A stretch of 64,000 nucleotides of DNA from Ehretia macrophylla (Eukaryota > Streptophyta > Magnoliopsida > Boraginales > Ehretiaceae): positions 20,140,146 through 20,204,145 of the forward strand of contig CM075773.1 in the NCBI GenBank assembly GCA_037974665.1, written 5' to 3'. Under the pieces are notes generated by a model, which saw only the letters and a list, made by a program, of their open reading frames with translations, had not been told where the DNA came from and ran no database searches. Position 1 is the first letter of the stretch. The number at the start of each line of letters is the position of its first letter. A program made the translations under genes and the position numbers. Shown piece by piece: positions 1-13,309 of this stretch.

Positions 1-2860
1 TGCATTGCCCAAGGTGTCATGGGATTCTGTAATAGAAATGTGATGGATTAGGTCGTCGTCCTTTTCGCGGCGCACGACGTACGATCCGGGACGAAAAAAT
101 AGTGCAAAAGAAGAAAAGTGTCCCAAAACTGATGAAAACGTTAGATTTTGGGCTCCAAAATCAGGCCCAGTGAAGCGAGCTTGGCTGCCCCTGTCGTAGA
201 GCTCTCGGAGAGCTTTCCAACGGTATGCTGTGGGCCGCGTAACTACATACGGATCAAAAGTTATGGGCTCCGGAGCAACGGAGACCTGGTCCCAAGCCCC
301 ATGCCCTCGGTTTACGGGCCCAGCCTCCACGTGAATCGAAGTTGCATTGCCCAAGGTGTCATGGGATTCTATAATAGAAATGTGATGGATTAGGTCGTCA
401 TCCTTTTCGCGGCGCACGACATACGATCCGGGACGAAAAAACAGCGCAAAAGAAGAAAAGTATCCCAAAACTGATGAAAACGTTCTATTTTGGGCTTTGA
501 AATCAGGCCCAGCCAATCGTGCTTCGCTACCCCCGTCGTAGATCTCTCGGAGAGCTTTCCAACGGTATGCTGTGGGCCACGTAACTCCTTACGGATCAAA
601 AGTTATGGGCTCCGGAACGACGGAGACCTGGTCCCAAGCCCAACGCCCTCGGTTTCCGGGCCCAGCCTCCACGTGAAACGAAGTTGCATTGCCCAAGGTG
701 TCATGGGATTCTGTAATAGAAATGTGATGGATTAGGTCGTCATCCTTTTTCGCGGCGCATAACATGCGATCCGGGATGAAAAAACAGCGCAAATGAAGAT
801 AAGTGTCCCGAAACTGATGAAAACGTTCGATTTTGGGCTCCAAAAAGAGGCCCAGCAAAGCTGGCTTGGCTGCCCCGTCGTAGAGCTCTGGGAGAGCTTT
901 CCAATGGTATGCTGAGGGTCGCGTAACTCCTTGCGAATCAAAAGTTATGGGCTACGTAGCGACGGAGTCCTGGGCCCAAGACCCACGCCCTCGGCTTGCG
1001 GGCCCAGCCTCCACGTGAAATAAAGTTGCATTGCCAAAGGTGTCATGGGATTCTGTAATAGAAATTTGATGGATTAGGTCGTCGTCCTTTTCGCGACGCA
1101 CGACGTACAATCCGGGATGAAAAAACAGCGCAAAAGAAGAAAAGTGTCCCATAACTCATGAAAATAATCGATTTTGGGCTCTGAAATCAAGCCCAGCGAA
1201 GTAAGCTTGCTGCCCCCGTCGTAGAGCTCTCGGAGAGCTTTCCAGCGGTATGCTGTGGGCCGCGTAACTCCTTACGGATCAAAAGTTATGGGCTCCGGAG
1301 CGACGGAGACCTAGGCCCAAGACCCACGCCCTCGGTTTGCGGGCGCAGCCTCTACGTGAAGCGAAGTTGCATTGCCCAAGGTGTCATGGGATTCTGTAAT
1401 AGAAATGTGACAGATTAGGTCATCGTCGTTTTCGCAGCGCATGACGTACGATCCGGGACGAAAAAACAGCGCAAAAGAAGAAAAGTGTCCCAAAACTGAT
1501 GAAAACGTTCGATTTTGGGCTCTGAAATCAGGCCCAGCGAAGCAAACTTGGCTGCCCCCATCGTAGAGCTCTCGGAGAGCTTTCCAACGGTATGCTGTGG
1601 GCCGCGTAACTACTTACGGATCAAAAGTTATGGGCTCCGGAGCAACGGAGACCTGGTCCTAAGCCCCATGCCCTCGGTTTACGGGCCCAGCCTCCACGTG
1701 AATCGAAGTTGCATTGCCCCAGGTGTCATGGGATTCTGTAATAGAAATGTGATGGATTAGGTCGTCATCCTTTTTGCGGTGCACGACGTACGATCCGGGA
1801 TGAAAAAACTGCGCAAAAGAAGAAAAGTGTCCCGAAACTGATGAAAATGTTCGATTTTGGGCTCCGAAATTAGGCCCAGCAAAGCGGGTTTAGCTGCCCC
1901 CGTCGTAGAGCTCTCGGAGAGCTTTCCAACGGTATGCTGTGGGTCGCGTAACTCCTTACGGATCAAAAGTTATGGGCTCCGGGGTGACGGAGACTCGGGC
2001 CCAAGACCCACGCCCTCGGTTTGCTGGCCCAGCCTCCACGTGAAGCGAAGCTGTCTTGCCCAAGATGCCGTATGATTCGGTAATTGAAATGTGATGGATT
2101 AGGTCGTCGTCCTTTTCGCGGAGCACGACGTACGATCCGGGAAGAAAAAACAGCGCAAAAGAAAAAAAGTGTCCCGAAATAGATGAAAATGTTCGATTTT
2201 GGGCTCCCAAATTAGGCCCCACAAGCGGGCTTAGCTACCCCCGTCGTAGAGCTCTCAGAGAGCTTTCCAACGGTATTCTATGGGCCGCGTAACTCCTTAC
2301 GGATCAAAAGTTATGGGCTCCGGAGCGACGGAGACCTGGTCCCAAGCTCCACGCCCTCGGTTTGAGGGCCCAGCCTCCACGTGAAGCGAAGTTGCATTCC
2401 CCAAGGTGTCATGGGATTCTGTAATAGAAATGTGATGGATTAGGTCGTTGTCCTTTTCGCGGCGCACGACGTACGATCCGGGATGAAAAAACAGCACAAA
2501 AGAAGAAAAGTGTCCCGAAACTGATGAAAATGTTCAATTTTGGGCTCCGAAATCAGGCCCAGTGAAGCGGGCTTAGCTGCTCCAGTCGTAGAGCTCTCAG
2601 AGAGCTTTCCAACGGTATGCTGTGGGCCGCGTAACTCCTTACGGATCAAAAGTTATGGGCTCTGGAGCGACGGAGACCTGGTCCTAAACCCCACGCCCTC
2701 GGTTTGCGGGCCCAGCCTCCACGTGAAGCGAAGTTGCATTGCCCAAGGTGTCATGGGATTCTGTAATAGAAATGTGATGGATTAGGTCGTCGTCCTTTTC
2801 GCGGCGCACGACGTACGATCCGGGAAGAAAAAACAGCGTAAAAGAAGAAAAGTGTCCCGA
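1..2860 (+). repeat. Satellite block A
   Basis: About eight monomers share a diagnostic set: TGTGGGCCGCG after the ACGGTATGC segment, GTGTCCCGAAACTG or GTGTCCCAAAACTG, GCCTCCACGTGAA, TTGCATTGCCC, and GGATTAGGTCGTCGTCC or GGATTAGGTCGTCATCC. The change to block B occurs within about one monomer. The copy starting at 2882 already has CTGTGCACTGCG and the longer GAAAAAAGGCCC spacer, while its upstream flank at 2853 still reads GTGTCCCGAAACTG. The monomer at 833-1173 is a distinct subtype, with CTCCAAAAAGAGGCCC and AGAGCTCTGGGAGAGC, and reappears as a small cluster after the LTR. Confidence 0.85.
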
Positions 2861-3905
2861 AACTGATGAAAACATTCGATTTTGGGCTTTGAAAAAAGGC
2901 CCAGCGAATTCGGCTTTGCTTCCCTCATCGTAGAGCTCTCGGATTGCTTTCCAACGGTATGCTGTGCACTGCGTAACTCCTTGCGGATCAAAAGTTATGG
3001 GCTCCGGAGCGACGGAGACCTGGTCCCAAGCCATACGCCCTCGGTTTACGAGCCCAGCCTCTGCGTGAAGTGAAGTTGCGTTGCCCAAGGTGCCGTGGGA
3101 TTCGGTAATAGAAATGGGATGGATTAGGGTGCCGTCCTTTTCGCTGCGCACGATGTACGATCCAGGATGAAAAAATAGCGCAAAAGAAGAAAAGTATCCT
3201 AAATCTGCTGAAAACATTCGATTTTGGGCTCTGAAAAAAGGCCCAGCGAAGTGGGCTTGGCTGCCCCCATCGTAGATCTCTCGGAGAGCTTTCCAACGAT
3301 ATGCTGTGCGCCGCGTAACTCCTTGCGGATCAAAAGTTATAGGCTCCAGAGCGATAGAGACTTGGTCCCAATCCCTACGCCCTCAGTTTGCGGGCCCAGC
3401 CTCTACGTGAAGCGAAGTTGCCTTGCCCAAGGTGTCGTGGGATTCGGTAATAGAAATGGGATGCATTAGGTTGTCGTCCTTTTCGCGACGCACGACGTAC
3501 GATCCAGGACGACAAAACAATGCAAAAGAAGACAAGCATCTTAAAATTGATGAAAACATTCAATTTTAGGCTCTGATAAAAGGCCCAGCGAAGCGGGGTT
3601 AGCTGCCCCCATCGTAGAGCTCTCGGAGAGCTTTCCAACGGTATGCTGTGCGCCGCGTAACTTCTTGCGGATCAAAAGTTATAGGCTCCGGGGCGACGGA
3701 GACCTAGTCCCGAACCCTATGCCCTCGATTTGCGGGCCCTGCCTCTACGTGAAGTGAAGTTGTCTTTCCAAGGTGTCATGGGATTCGGCAATAGAAATGT
3801 GATGGATTAGGTTGTCGTCCTTTTCGCGGCGCACGGCGTACGATCTTGGATGAAAGAAATTGCAAAAGAAGAAAAGTGTCCTAAAACTGATGAAAACGTT
3901 CGATT

Positions 3906-4213
3906 TTAGGCTCTACATCGTAGAGCTCTCAGAGAGGTTTCCAACGGTATGCTGTACGTCTCGTAACTCCTTGCGGATCAAAAGTTATGGGCTTCGGAGC
4001 GGCGGAGACCAGGTCCCGAGCCCCACACCGTCGATTTGCGGGCCCAGCCTCTACGTGAAGCGAAGTTACCTTACCCAATGTGCCCTGTGATTCAGTAATA
4101 GAAATGTGATAGATTAGGTTGTCGTCCTTTTTGCGGCGCACGACGTACGATCCGGGACGAAAAAATAGTGCAAAAGAAGAAAAGTATCCTAAAATTGATG
4201 AAGACGTTCGATT
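3906..4213 (+). repeat. Short satellite monomer, 34-bp deletion
   Basis: This copy is 308 bp. GGCTCTACATCGTAGAGC joins the start of the monomer directly to the dyad, removing the GAAAAAAGGCCCAGCG...TGCCCC segment. The breakpoints are the same as in the copies at 8312, 17952, 19969 and 26775. Confidence 0.93.
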
Positions 4214-7200
4214 TTGGGCTCTGAAAAAAGGCCCACGGAAGCGGGCTTTGCTGCCCCCATCGTAGAACTCTCGGGGAGCTTTCCAACGGTATGCTGTGCG
4301 CCGCGTAAATTCTTGCGGATCAAAAGTTATGGGCTCCCGAGCGACTGAGACCTGGTCCCAAGCCCTACGCCCTCGGTTTGCGGTCCCAGCCGCTACGTGA
4401 AGCGAAGTTCCCTTGCCCAAGGTGTCGTGGGATTCGGTAATAGAAATGGGATGGATTAGGTTGTCGTCATTTTCGCTGCGGACGACATACGATCCGGGAT
4501 GAAAAAACAGCGCAAAAGAAGAAAAATATCCTAAAATTGATGAAAACGTTCGATTTTGGGCTCTGAGAAAAGTCCCAGCGAAGCGGGCTTTGATGCCCCC
4601 ATTGTAGAGCTCGCGGAGAGCTTTCCAATATTATGCTGTGCGCCGCGTAACTCCTTGCGGATCAAAAGTTAAGGGCCAGAGTGACGGAGACCTTGTCCCA
4701 AGCCCAACGCCCTGGGTTTGCTGGCCCAGCCTCTAAGTGAAGGGAAGTTGCCTTGCTCAAGGTGTCGTGGGATTCGGTAATAGAAATGGGATGGATTAGA
4801 TGGTCGCCCTTTTTGCGGCGCACGACGTACGATCCGGGATGAAAAAACAGCGCAAAAGACGAAAAGTATCCTAAAGCTGATGAGAACATTCGATTTTGGG
4901 CTCTGAAAAAAGGCCCGGCGAAACGGGCTTGGCTGCCACCATCGCAGAGCTCTCGGAGAGCTTTCCAACGTTATACTGTGCGCCGCGTAACTCCTTGCGG
5001 ATCAAAAGTTATGGGCTACGGAGCGACGGAGACCTGGTCCCAAGCCCTACGCCCTCGATTTGTGGGCCCAGCCTCTACGTGAAGCGAAGTTGCCTTGCCT
5101 AAGGTGCCGTGGGATTCGGTAATAGAAATGGGATGGATTAGGTTGTCGTCCTTCTCGCGGCGCACGACGTACGATCCAGGATGAAAAAATAGCGTAAAAG
5201 AAGAAAAGTGTCTTGAAACTGATGAAAACGTTCCATTTTGGGCTCTGATAAAAGGCCCAGCAAGCTAGCTTCGCTGTCCTGATCGTAGAGCTCTCAGAGA
5301 GCTTTCCAACGGTATGCTGTGCATCGCGTAACTCCTTGTAGATCAAAAGTTATGGGCTCCGGAGCGGCAGAGACCAGGTCCCAAGCCCCACGCCCTCGGT
5401 TTGCGGGCACAGCCTCTACGTGAAGCGAAGTTGCCTTGCCCAAGGTGCCGTGGGATTCGGTAATAGAAATGTGATGGATTAGGTCGTCGTCCTTTTTGCG
5501 GCGTACAACGTACGATCCGGGATGAAAAATTAGCGCAAATGAAGAAAAGTATCCTAAAACTGATGAAAACGTTCGATTTTGGGCTCTGAAAAATGGCCAG
5601 CGAAGCGGGCTTTGCTGCCCCTATCATAGAGCTCTCGGAGAGCTTTCCAACGGTATGCTGTGCGCCGTGTAACTTCTTGCAAATCAAAAGTTATTGGCTG
5701 TGGAGCGACGGAGACCTGGTCCCAAGCCCTACGACCTCAATTTGCGGGCCCAGCCTCTACGTGAAGGGACGTTGCCTTGCCCAAGGTGCTGTGCGATTCG
5801 GTAATAGAAATGGGATGGATTAGGTTGTTGTCCTTTTCACTGCGCACGACGTACGATCCGGGATGAAAAAATAGCTCAAAAAAAGAAAAGTATCTTAAAA
5901 CTAATGAAAACGTTCAAGTTTGGGCTCTAAAAAAAGTCCCAGTGAAGCAGGCTTTGCTGCCTCCATCGTAGAGTTCTCGAAGAGCTTTCCAACGGTATAC
6001 TGTGCGCTGCGTAACTCCTTTCGGATCAAAAGTTATGGGCTCCGGAGCGACGGAGACCTGGTCCCAAGCCCTAAGCCCTCGATTTGCGGGCCCAACCTCT
6101 ACGTGAAGCGAAGTTGTCTTGCCCAAGATGTCATGGGATTCGGCAATAGAAATGTGATGGATTAGGTTGTTGTCCTTCTCGCGGCGCAAGACGTACGATC
6201 TAGGACAAAAAAACAGTGCAAAAGATGAAAAGTGTCCTAAAACTGATGAAAACGTTCGATTTTGTTCTCTGAAAAATGGCCCAAATAAAGCTAGCTTCAC
6301 TGTCCATATCGTAGAGCTCTCGGAGAGCTTTCCAACAGTATGCTGTGTGCCGCCTAACTCCTTGCGGATCCAAAGTTATGTGCTCCGGAGCGGCGGAGAC
6401 CAGGTCCCAAGCCCCACGCCCTCGGTTTGCGGGCCCAACCTCTACATGAAGCGAAGTTGCCTTGCCCAAGGGGCCGTGGGATTTGGTAATAGAAATGTGT
6501 GGATTAGGTTGTCGTCCTTTTCGCGGCACACGACGAACGATCCGGGACGAAAAAACAGCGCAAAGGAAGAAAAGTATCCTAAAACTGATGAAAACGTTCG
6601 ATTTTGGGCTCTGAAAAAAGGCCCAGCGAAGCGAGCTTGGCTGCCCCCATCGTAGAGCTCTTGGAGAGCTTTCCAACGGTATGCTGTGCGCTGCGTAACT
6701 CATTGCGGATCAAAAGTTATGGGCTCCGGAGCGACAGAGACCTAGTACCAAGCCCTACGCCCTCTGTTTGCGGGCCCAGCCTCTACGTGAAGCGAAGTTG
6801 CCTTGCCCAAGATGCCGTGGGATTCGGTAATAGAAATGTGATGGATTAGGTTGTCGTCCTTTTCGCGGCGCACGACATATGATCTAGGATGAAAAAATAT
6901 CGCAAAAGTAGACATGTATCCTAAAACTGATTAAAACGTTCAATTTTGGGCTCTGAAAAAAGGCCCAACGAAGCGAGCTTAGCTGCCCCCATCGTAGAGC
7001 TCTTGGAGGGCTTTCCAACGGTATGCTGTGTGCCGCTAACTCTTTGCGGATCAAAAGTTATGGGCTACGGAGCGACGGAGACCTGGTCCTAAGCCCTACG
7101 CCCTCGATTTGCGAGCCCAGCCTCTACATGAAGCGAAGTTGTCTTTCCCAAGGTGTCATGGAATTTGGCAATAGAAATGTGATGGATTAGGTTGTCGTCC

Positions 7201-8311
7201 TTCTCGCGGCGCACGACGTACGATCCTAGATGAAAAAACAGCGCAAAAGAAGAAAAATGTCTTGAAACTGATGAAAACGTTCAATTTTGGGCTCTGCAAA
7301 AAGGCCCAGCAAGCTAGCTTCGCTGGTACCATCGTAGAGCTCTCGCAGAGCTTTCCAACAGTATGTTGTGCTCCGCGTAACTCCTTGCGGATCAAAAGTT
7401 ATGGGCTGCAGAGCGACGGAGACCTAGTCCCAAGCCCTATGCCCTCTATTTGCGGGCCCAACCTCTACGTGAATTGAAGTTGCCTTGCCCAAGGTACCCT
7501 GGGATTCAGTAATAGAAATGGGATGAATTAGGTTGTCGTCCTTTTCGCTGCACACGACGTACGATCCGGGAAGAAAAAATAGTGCAAAAGAAGAAAAGTT
7601 TACTAAAACTGATGAAAACGTTCGATTTTGGGCTCTAAAAAAAGGCCCAGTGAAGCAGGCTTTGATGCCCTCGTCGTAGAGCTCTCGGAGAGCTTTCCAA
7701 CGGTATGCTGTGCGCCGCATAACTCCTTTCGGATCAAAAGTTATGGGCTCCGGAGCGACGGAGACCTGGTCCCAAGCCCTACGCCCTCAGTTTGCGGGCC
7801 CAACCTCTACGTAAAGCGAAGTTGTCTTGCCCATGGTGTCATGGGATTCGACAATAGGAATGTTATGGATTAGGTTGTCGTACTTCTCGCGGTGCACGAC
7901 GTACGACCCATGATGAAAAAATAGTGCAAAAGAAGAAAAGTGTCCTAAAATGGATGAAAACGTTCGATTTTGGGCTATGAAAAAAGGCCCAGCAAAGCGG
8001 GCTCGGCTGCCCCCATCGTAGAGCTCTCGGAGATCTTTGCAACGGTATGTTGTGCGCCGCGTAACTCTTTGCGGATCAAAAGTTATGGGTTCTGGAGCGA
8101 CAGAGACTTGGTCCCAAGCCCTATGCCCTCGGTTTGCGGGCCCAGCCTCTACGTGAAGCGAAGTTGTCTTTCCCAAGGTGTCATCGGATTCGGCAATAGA
8201 AATGTGATGGATTAGGTTGTCGTCCTTCTCGAGGCGCATGACGTACGATCCTGAATGAAAAAATAGCGCAAAAGAAGAAAAGCATCCTAAAACTGATGAA
8301 AACGTTCGATT

Positions 8312-8619
8312 TTGGGCTCTGCATCGTAGAGCTCTCGGAGAGTTTTCCAACGTTATACTGTGCGCAGCGTAACTCCTTGAGGATCAAAAGTTATGGGCTC
8401 CGGAGCGACGGAGACCAGGTCCCAAGCCCTACACCCTCGGTTTGCGGGCCCAGCCTCTACGTGAAGCGAAGTTGCCTTGCCCAAGATGCCATCGGATTCG
8501 GTAATAGAAATGTGATGGATTAGGTTGTCATCCTTTTCGCTGCGGATGACGTACGATCCGGGATGTAAAAATAGCGCAAAAGAAGAAAAGTATCCTAAAA
8601 CTTATGAAAACGTTAGATT
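8312..8619 (+). repeat. Short satellite monomer, 34-bp deletion
   Basis: This 308-bp copy has the junction GGCTCTGCATCGTAGAGC. It belongs to a run of monomers (8312-9965) that is collinear with 17952-19626 and 26775-28448. Confidence 0.93.
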
Positions 8620-8961
8620 TTGGGTTCTGAAAAAAGGCCCAGCGTTGCTGGCTTTGATGCCCCCATCGCAGAGCTCTCGGAGAGCTTTCCAACGGTATGC
8701 TGTGCGCCGTGTAACTCCTTGCGGATAAAAAGTTATGGGCTCTAGAGCGATGGAGACCTGGTTCCAAGCCCTACGCCCTCGGTTTGCGGGCCCAGCCTCT
8801 ACGTGAAGCGAAGTTGCCTTGCCCAAGGTGCCGTGGGATTCGGTAATAGAAATGGGATGGATTAGGCTGTCGTCCTTTTCGCGGTGCACGACCTACGATC
8901 CGGGATGAAAAAATAGCGTAAAAAAAGAAAAGTATCCTAAAGCTGATGAAAATGCTCGATT

Positions 8962-9281
8962 TTGCGCTCTGAAAAAAGGCCCCCTTCGTATGGCTCTCGG
9001 AGAGCTTTCCAACGATATGCTGTGCGCCGCGTAACTCTTTGCGGATCAAAAGTTATGGGCTCCGGAGCGACGGAGACCTGGTCCCAAGCCCTACGCCCTC
9101 GATTTGCTGGCCCAGCCTCTACGTGAAACGATGTTGCCTTGCCAAAGGTGCCATGGGATTCGGTAATAGAAATGGGATGGATCAGGTTGTCGTCCTTCTC
9201 GCGGCGCTCGACGTACGATCCAGGATGAAAAAATAGCGCAAAAGAAGAAAAGTGTCTTGAAACTGATAAAAACGTTCAATT
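8962..9281 (+). repeat. Satellite monomer with 22-bp deletion
   Basis: This 320-bp copy reads AAAAAAGGCCCCCTTCGTATGG, losing the AGCGAAGCGGGCTTGGCTG part between two C-rich stretches. The counterpart at 18602 is full length, so the loss is private to this copy. Confidence 0.85.
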
Positions 9282-10579
9282 TTGGGCTCTGATAAAAGGC
9301 CTAGCTAAGCTAGCTTCGCTGTCCCGATCGTAGAGCTCTCGGAGAGCTTTTCAACGGTATGCTGTGCGCCACGTAACTCCTTGCGGATCAAAAGTTATGG
9401 GCTCCGGAGCGGCAGAGTCCAGGTCCCAAGCCCCACGCCCTCAGTTTGCGGGCCCAGCCTCTACGTGAAGCGAAGTTGCCTTGCCCAAGGTGCCATCGGA
9501 TTCGGTAATAGCAATAGGATGGATTAGGTTGTCGTCCTTCTCACGGCGCATGACGTACGATCCAAGACGAAAAAATAGCGCAAAAGAAGAAAAGTGTCCT
9601 AAATCTGATAAAAAGGTTCAATTTTGGGCTCTGAAAAAAGGCCCAACGAAGTGAGTTTCGCTGTCCCCATCGTAGAACTCTCGGAGAGCTTTCCAATGGT
9701 ATTCTGTGCGCCGCGTAACTCCTTGCAGATAAAAAATTATGGGCTCCAGAGCGATAGAGACCAGGTCCCAAGCCCCAAGCCCTCGGTTTGCGGGCTCAGC
9801 CTCTACGTGAAGCGAAGTTGCCTTGCCCAAGGTGCCATAGGATTCGGTAATAGAAATGTGATGAATTAGGTTGTCGTCCTTTTTGCGGCGCACGACGTAC
9901 GATCCGGGACGAAAAAATGGAGCAAAAGAAGAAAAGTATCCTAAAACTGATGAAAACGTTCGATTTTGGGCTCTGAAAAAAGGCCCAACGAAGTAGGCTT
10001 TACTGCCCCCATCGTAGAACTCTTGGAGAGCTATCCAACGGTATGCTGTGCCCCGCGTAACGCCTTGTGGATCAAACGTTATGGGCTCCGGAGCGACGGA
10101 GACCTGGTCCCAAGCTATACGCCCTCGGTTTACGGGCCCAGCCTCTGCGTGAAGTGAAGTTGCCTTGCCCAAGGTGCCGTGGGATTCGGTAATAGAAATG
10201 GGATGGATTAGGGTGTCGTCCATTTCGCTGCGCACGACATACGATCCAGGAAGAAAAAACAGCGCAAAAGAAGAAAAGTATCCTAAAGTTGATGAAAACG
10301 TTCGATTTTCGGCTCGGAAAAAAGGCCCAGGGTAGCAGGCTTGGCTGCCCCCATCGTAGAGCTCTCGGAGAGCTTTCCAATGGTATGCTGTGCGCCGCAT
10401 AATTCCTTGCGGATCAAAAGTTATAGGCTCCGGGGCGACGGAGACCTAGTCCCGAACCCTATGCCCTCGATTTGCGAGCCCAGCCTCTACGTGAAGCAAA
10501 GTTGCCTTGCCCAAGGTGCCGTAGGATTCGGTAACAGAAATGTGATGAATTAGGTTGTCGTCCTTTTTGCGGCGCACAA

Positions 10580-12353
10580 CGTACGATCCGGGATGAAAAA
10601 ATAGCACAAAAGAAGAAAAGTATCCTAAAGCTGATGGAAACGTTCGATTTTGGGCTCTGAAAAAAGGCCCAGCAAAGTGGGCTTGGCTGCCCCTATCGTA
10701 GAGCTCTCGGAGAGCTTTCCAACGGTATGCTGTATGCCGCGTAACTCCTTGCGAATCAAAAGTTATAGGCTCCGGGGCGACGGAGACCTGGTCCCGAACC
10801 CTATGCCCTCAATTTGTGGGCCCATCCTCTACGTGAAGCGAAGTTGTCTTTCCAAGGTGTCATGGGATTCGGCAATAGAAATGTGATGGATTTGGTTGTC
10901 GTCCTTTTTGCGGTGCACGACGTACGATCCGGGACGAAAAAATAGCACAAAAGAAGAAAAGTATCCTAAAGCTGATGAAAACGTTCGATTTTGGCTGTGA
11001 GAAAAGACCCAGCGAAGCGGGCTTTGATGCCCCCATCGTAGAGCTCTCGGAGAGCTTTCCAATGTTATGTTGTGCGCTGCGTAACTCCCTGCGGATCAAA
11101 AGTTATGGGCTCCGGAGCGACGGAGACCTAGTCCCAAGCCCTACGCCCTCGGTTTGCGGGCCCAGCCTCTACGTGAAGCGAAGTTGCCTTGCCCAAGGTG
11201 CCGTGGGATTCGGTAATAGAAATGGGATGCATTAGGTTGTCGTCTTTTTCGCGGCGCAAGATGTACGATCCAGGACGAAAAAACAGTGCAAAATTAGACA
11301 AGTATCATAAAATGGATGAAAACATTCGATTTTATGCTCTGAAAAAAGGCCAGCGAAGCGGGCTTAGCTGCCCCAATCGTAGAGATCTCAGAGAGCTTTC
11401 CAACGGTATGCTGTGCGCCGCGTAACTCCTTGCGGATCAAAAGTTATAGGCTTTGGGGCGACGGAGACCTGGCCCCGAACACTATGCCCTCGATTTGCCG
11501 GCCCATCCTCTACGTGAAGCGAAGTTGTCTTTCCAAGGTGTCATGGGATTCGGCAATAGAAATGTGATGGATTAGGTTGTCGTCCTTTTCGCGGCGCACG
11601 ACGTACGATCCTGGACGAAAAAATAGTGCAAAAGAAGAAAAATATCGTAAAACTGATGAACACGTTCGATTTTGGGCTCTGAGAAAAGGCCCAGCGGAGC
11701 GGGCTTTGATGCCGCATCGTAGAGCTCTCGGAGAGCTTTCCAATGTTATGTTGTGCGCCGCGTAACTCATTGCAGATCAAAAGTTATGGGCTCCGGAGCG
11801 ACGGAGACCTAGTCCCTAGCCCTACGCCCTCGGTTTGCTGGCCCAACCACTACATGAAGAGAAGTAGTGTTGCCCAAGGTGTCATGGGATTCGGCAATAG
11901 AAATATGATGGATTAGGTTGTCGTCCTTCTCGCGGCGCACGACGTAAGATCCAGGACAAAAAAAAGCGCAAAAGAATAAAAGTATCCTGAAACTGCTGAA
12001 AACGTTCGATTTTGGGCTCTGAAAAATGGCCCAGCGAAGCAGGCTTGACTCCCCCCAACGTAGAGCTCTCGGATAGTTTTCCAACAGTATGTTGTGCGCC
12101 GCGTAACTCCTTGCGGATCAAAAGTTATGCGCTTCGGTGTGGCGGAGACGAAGTCCCAAGCCCCACACCGTCGGTTTGCGGGCCCAGCCTCTACGTGGAG
12201 CGAAGTTTCCTTGCCCAAGGTGCCGTGGGATATGGTAATAGAATTGTGATGGATTAGGTTGTCGTCCTTTTCGCGGCGCACGACGTACGATCCGGGATGA
12301 AAAAATAGTGCAAAAGAAGAAAAGTATCCTAAAACTGATGAAAACGTTCGATT
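10580..12353 (+). repeat. Five-monomer duplicated block, copy 1
   Basis: Anchors 10650, 10991, 11332, 11672 and 12012 pair with 13379, 13720, 14061, 14401 and 14742 at offsets of 2729-2730. Rare shared states include GCTGATGGAAACG, TTTTGGCTGTGAGAAAAG, GAGATCTCAGAGAGC, CCCCAACGTAGAGC and GATATGGTAATAGAATTG. Pairing fades at the next monomer (12354 against 15084). Confidence 0.88.
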
Positions 12354-13309
12354 GTGGGCTCTGAAAAAAGGCCCAGTGAAGCGGGCTTTGCTGCCCCTAT
12401 CGTAGAACTCTCGGAGAGCTTTCCAAGGGTATGCTGTACGCCGCGTAACTTCTTGCGGATCAAAAGTTATGGGCTCCGGAGCGACGGAGACCTGGTCCCA
12501 AGCCCTACGCCGTCGGTTTGCAGGCCCAGCCGCTACGTGAAGCAAAGTTGCCTTGCCCAAGGTGTCGTGGGATTCGGTATTAGAAATGGGATAGATTAGG
12601 TTGTTGTTGTTTTTGCTGCGGACGACATACGATCCGGGACGAAAAAATAGCGCAAAAGAAGAAAAGTATCCTAAAACTGATGAAAACGTTCGATTTTGGG
12701 CTTTGAGAAAAGGCCCAGCGAAGCGGGCATTGATGCCCCCATCGTAGAGCTCTCGGTGAGCTTTCCAATGTTATGCTGTGCGCCGCGTAACTCCTTGCGG
12801 ATCAAAAGTTATGGGCTTTAGAGTGATGGAGACCTGGTCCCAAGCCCAACGCCGTCGGTTTGCAGGCCCAGCCTCTACGTGAAGGGAAGTTGCCTTGCCC
12901 AAGGTGCCGTGGGATTCTGTAATAGAAATGGGATGGATTAGGTTGTCGCCCTTTTCGCGGCGCACGACGTACGATCCGGGATGAAAAACAGCGCAAAAGA
13001 AGAAAAGTATCCTAAAGCTGATGAAAATGTTCAATTTTGGGCTCTAAAAAAAGGCCCCGCGAAACGGGCTTGGCTGCCCCCATCGTAGAGCTCTCGGAGA
13101 GCTTTCCAACGTTATGCAGTGGGCTGCGTAACTCCTTGCGGATCAAAAGTTAGGGGTTTCGGAGCGACGGAGACATGGTCCCAAGCCCTACGCCCTCGAT
13201 TTGTGGGCCCAACCTCTACGTGAAGCGAAGTTGCCTTGCCCAAGGTGCCGTGGGATTCGGTAATAGAAATAGGATGAATTAGGTTGTCGTCCTTCTCGCG
13301 GTGCACGAC

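Larger units (their letters stand above)
6604..9965 (+). repeat. Super-repeat copy 1 (partial)
   Basis: This is the first of three related runs. The flank near 6534 has the rare states CACACGACGAACGATC and GCAAAGGAAG, also found at about 16380 and 24985. The monomer at 7628 (GAAGTTGTCTTGCCCATGG with GGGATTCGACAATAG) matches 16791 and 25406. The run 8312, 8620, 8962, 9282, 9624 matches 17952, 18260, 18602, 18944, 19286, with an offset of 9640 that becomes 9662 after the 22-bp deletion. It also matches 26775, 27083, 27424, 27766, 28108. Copy 1 has extra monomers between 6604 and 7628, so it is not fully collinear. Confidence 0.75.

Noticed and set aside
200-235. CENP-B box
   Set aside because: The minus strand has CCGTTGGAAAGC, sharing CGTTGGAAA with the CENP-B box, but the essential TTCG and CGGG positions are absent.
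148-393. Recurrent plus-strand 81-codon ORF starting MGS.. in most monomers
   Set aside because: It is the same satellite stretch repeated. It uses a TTG start in most copies and shows no domain, signal or codon pattern of a real gene.
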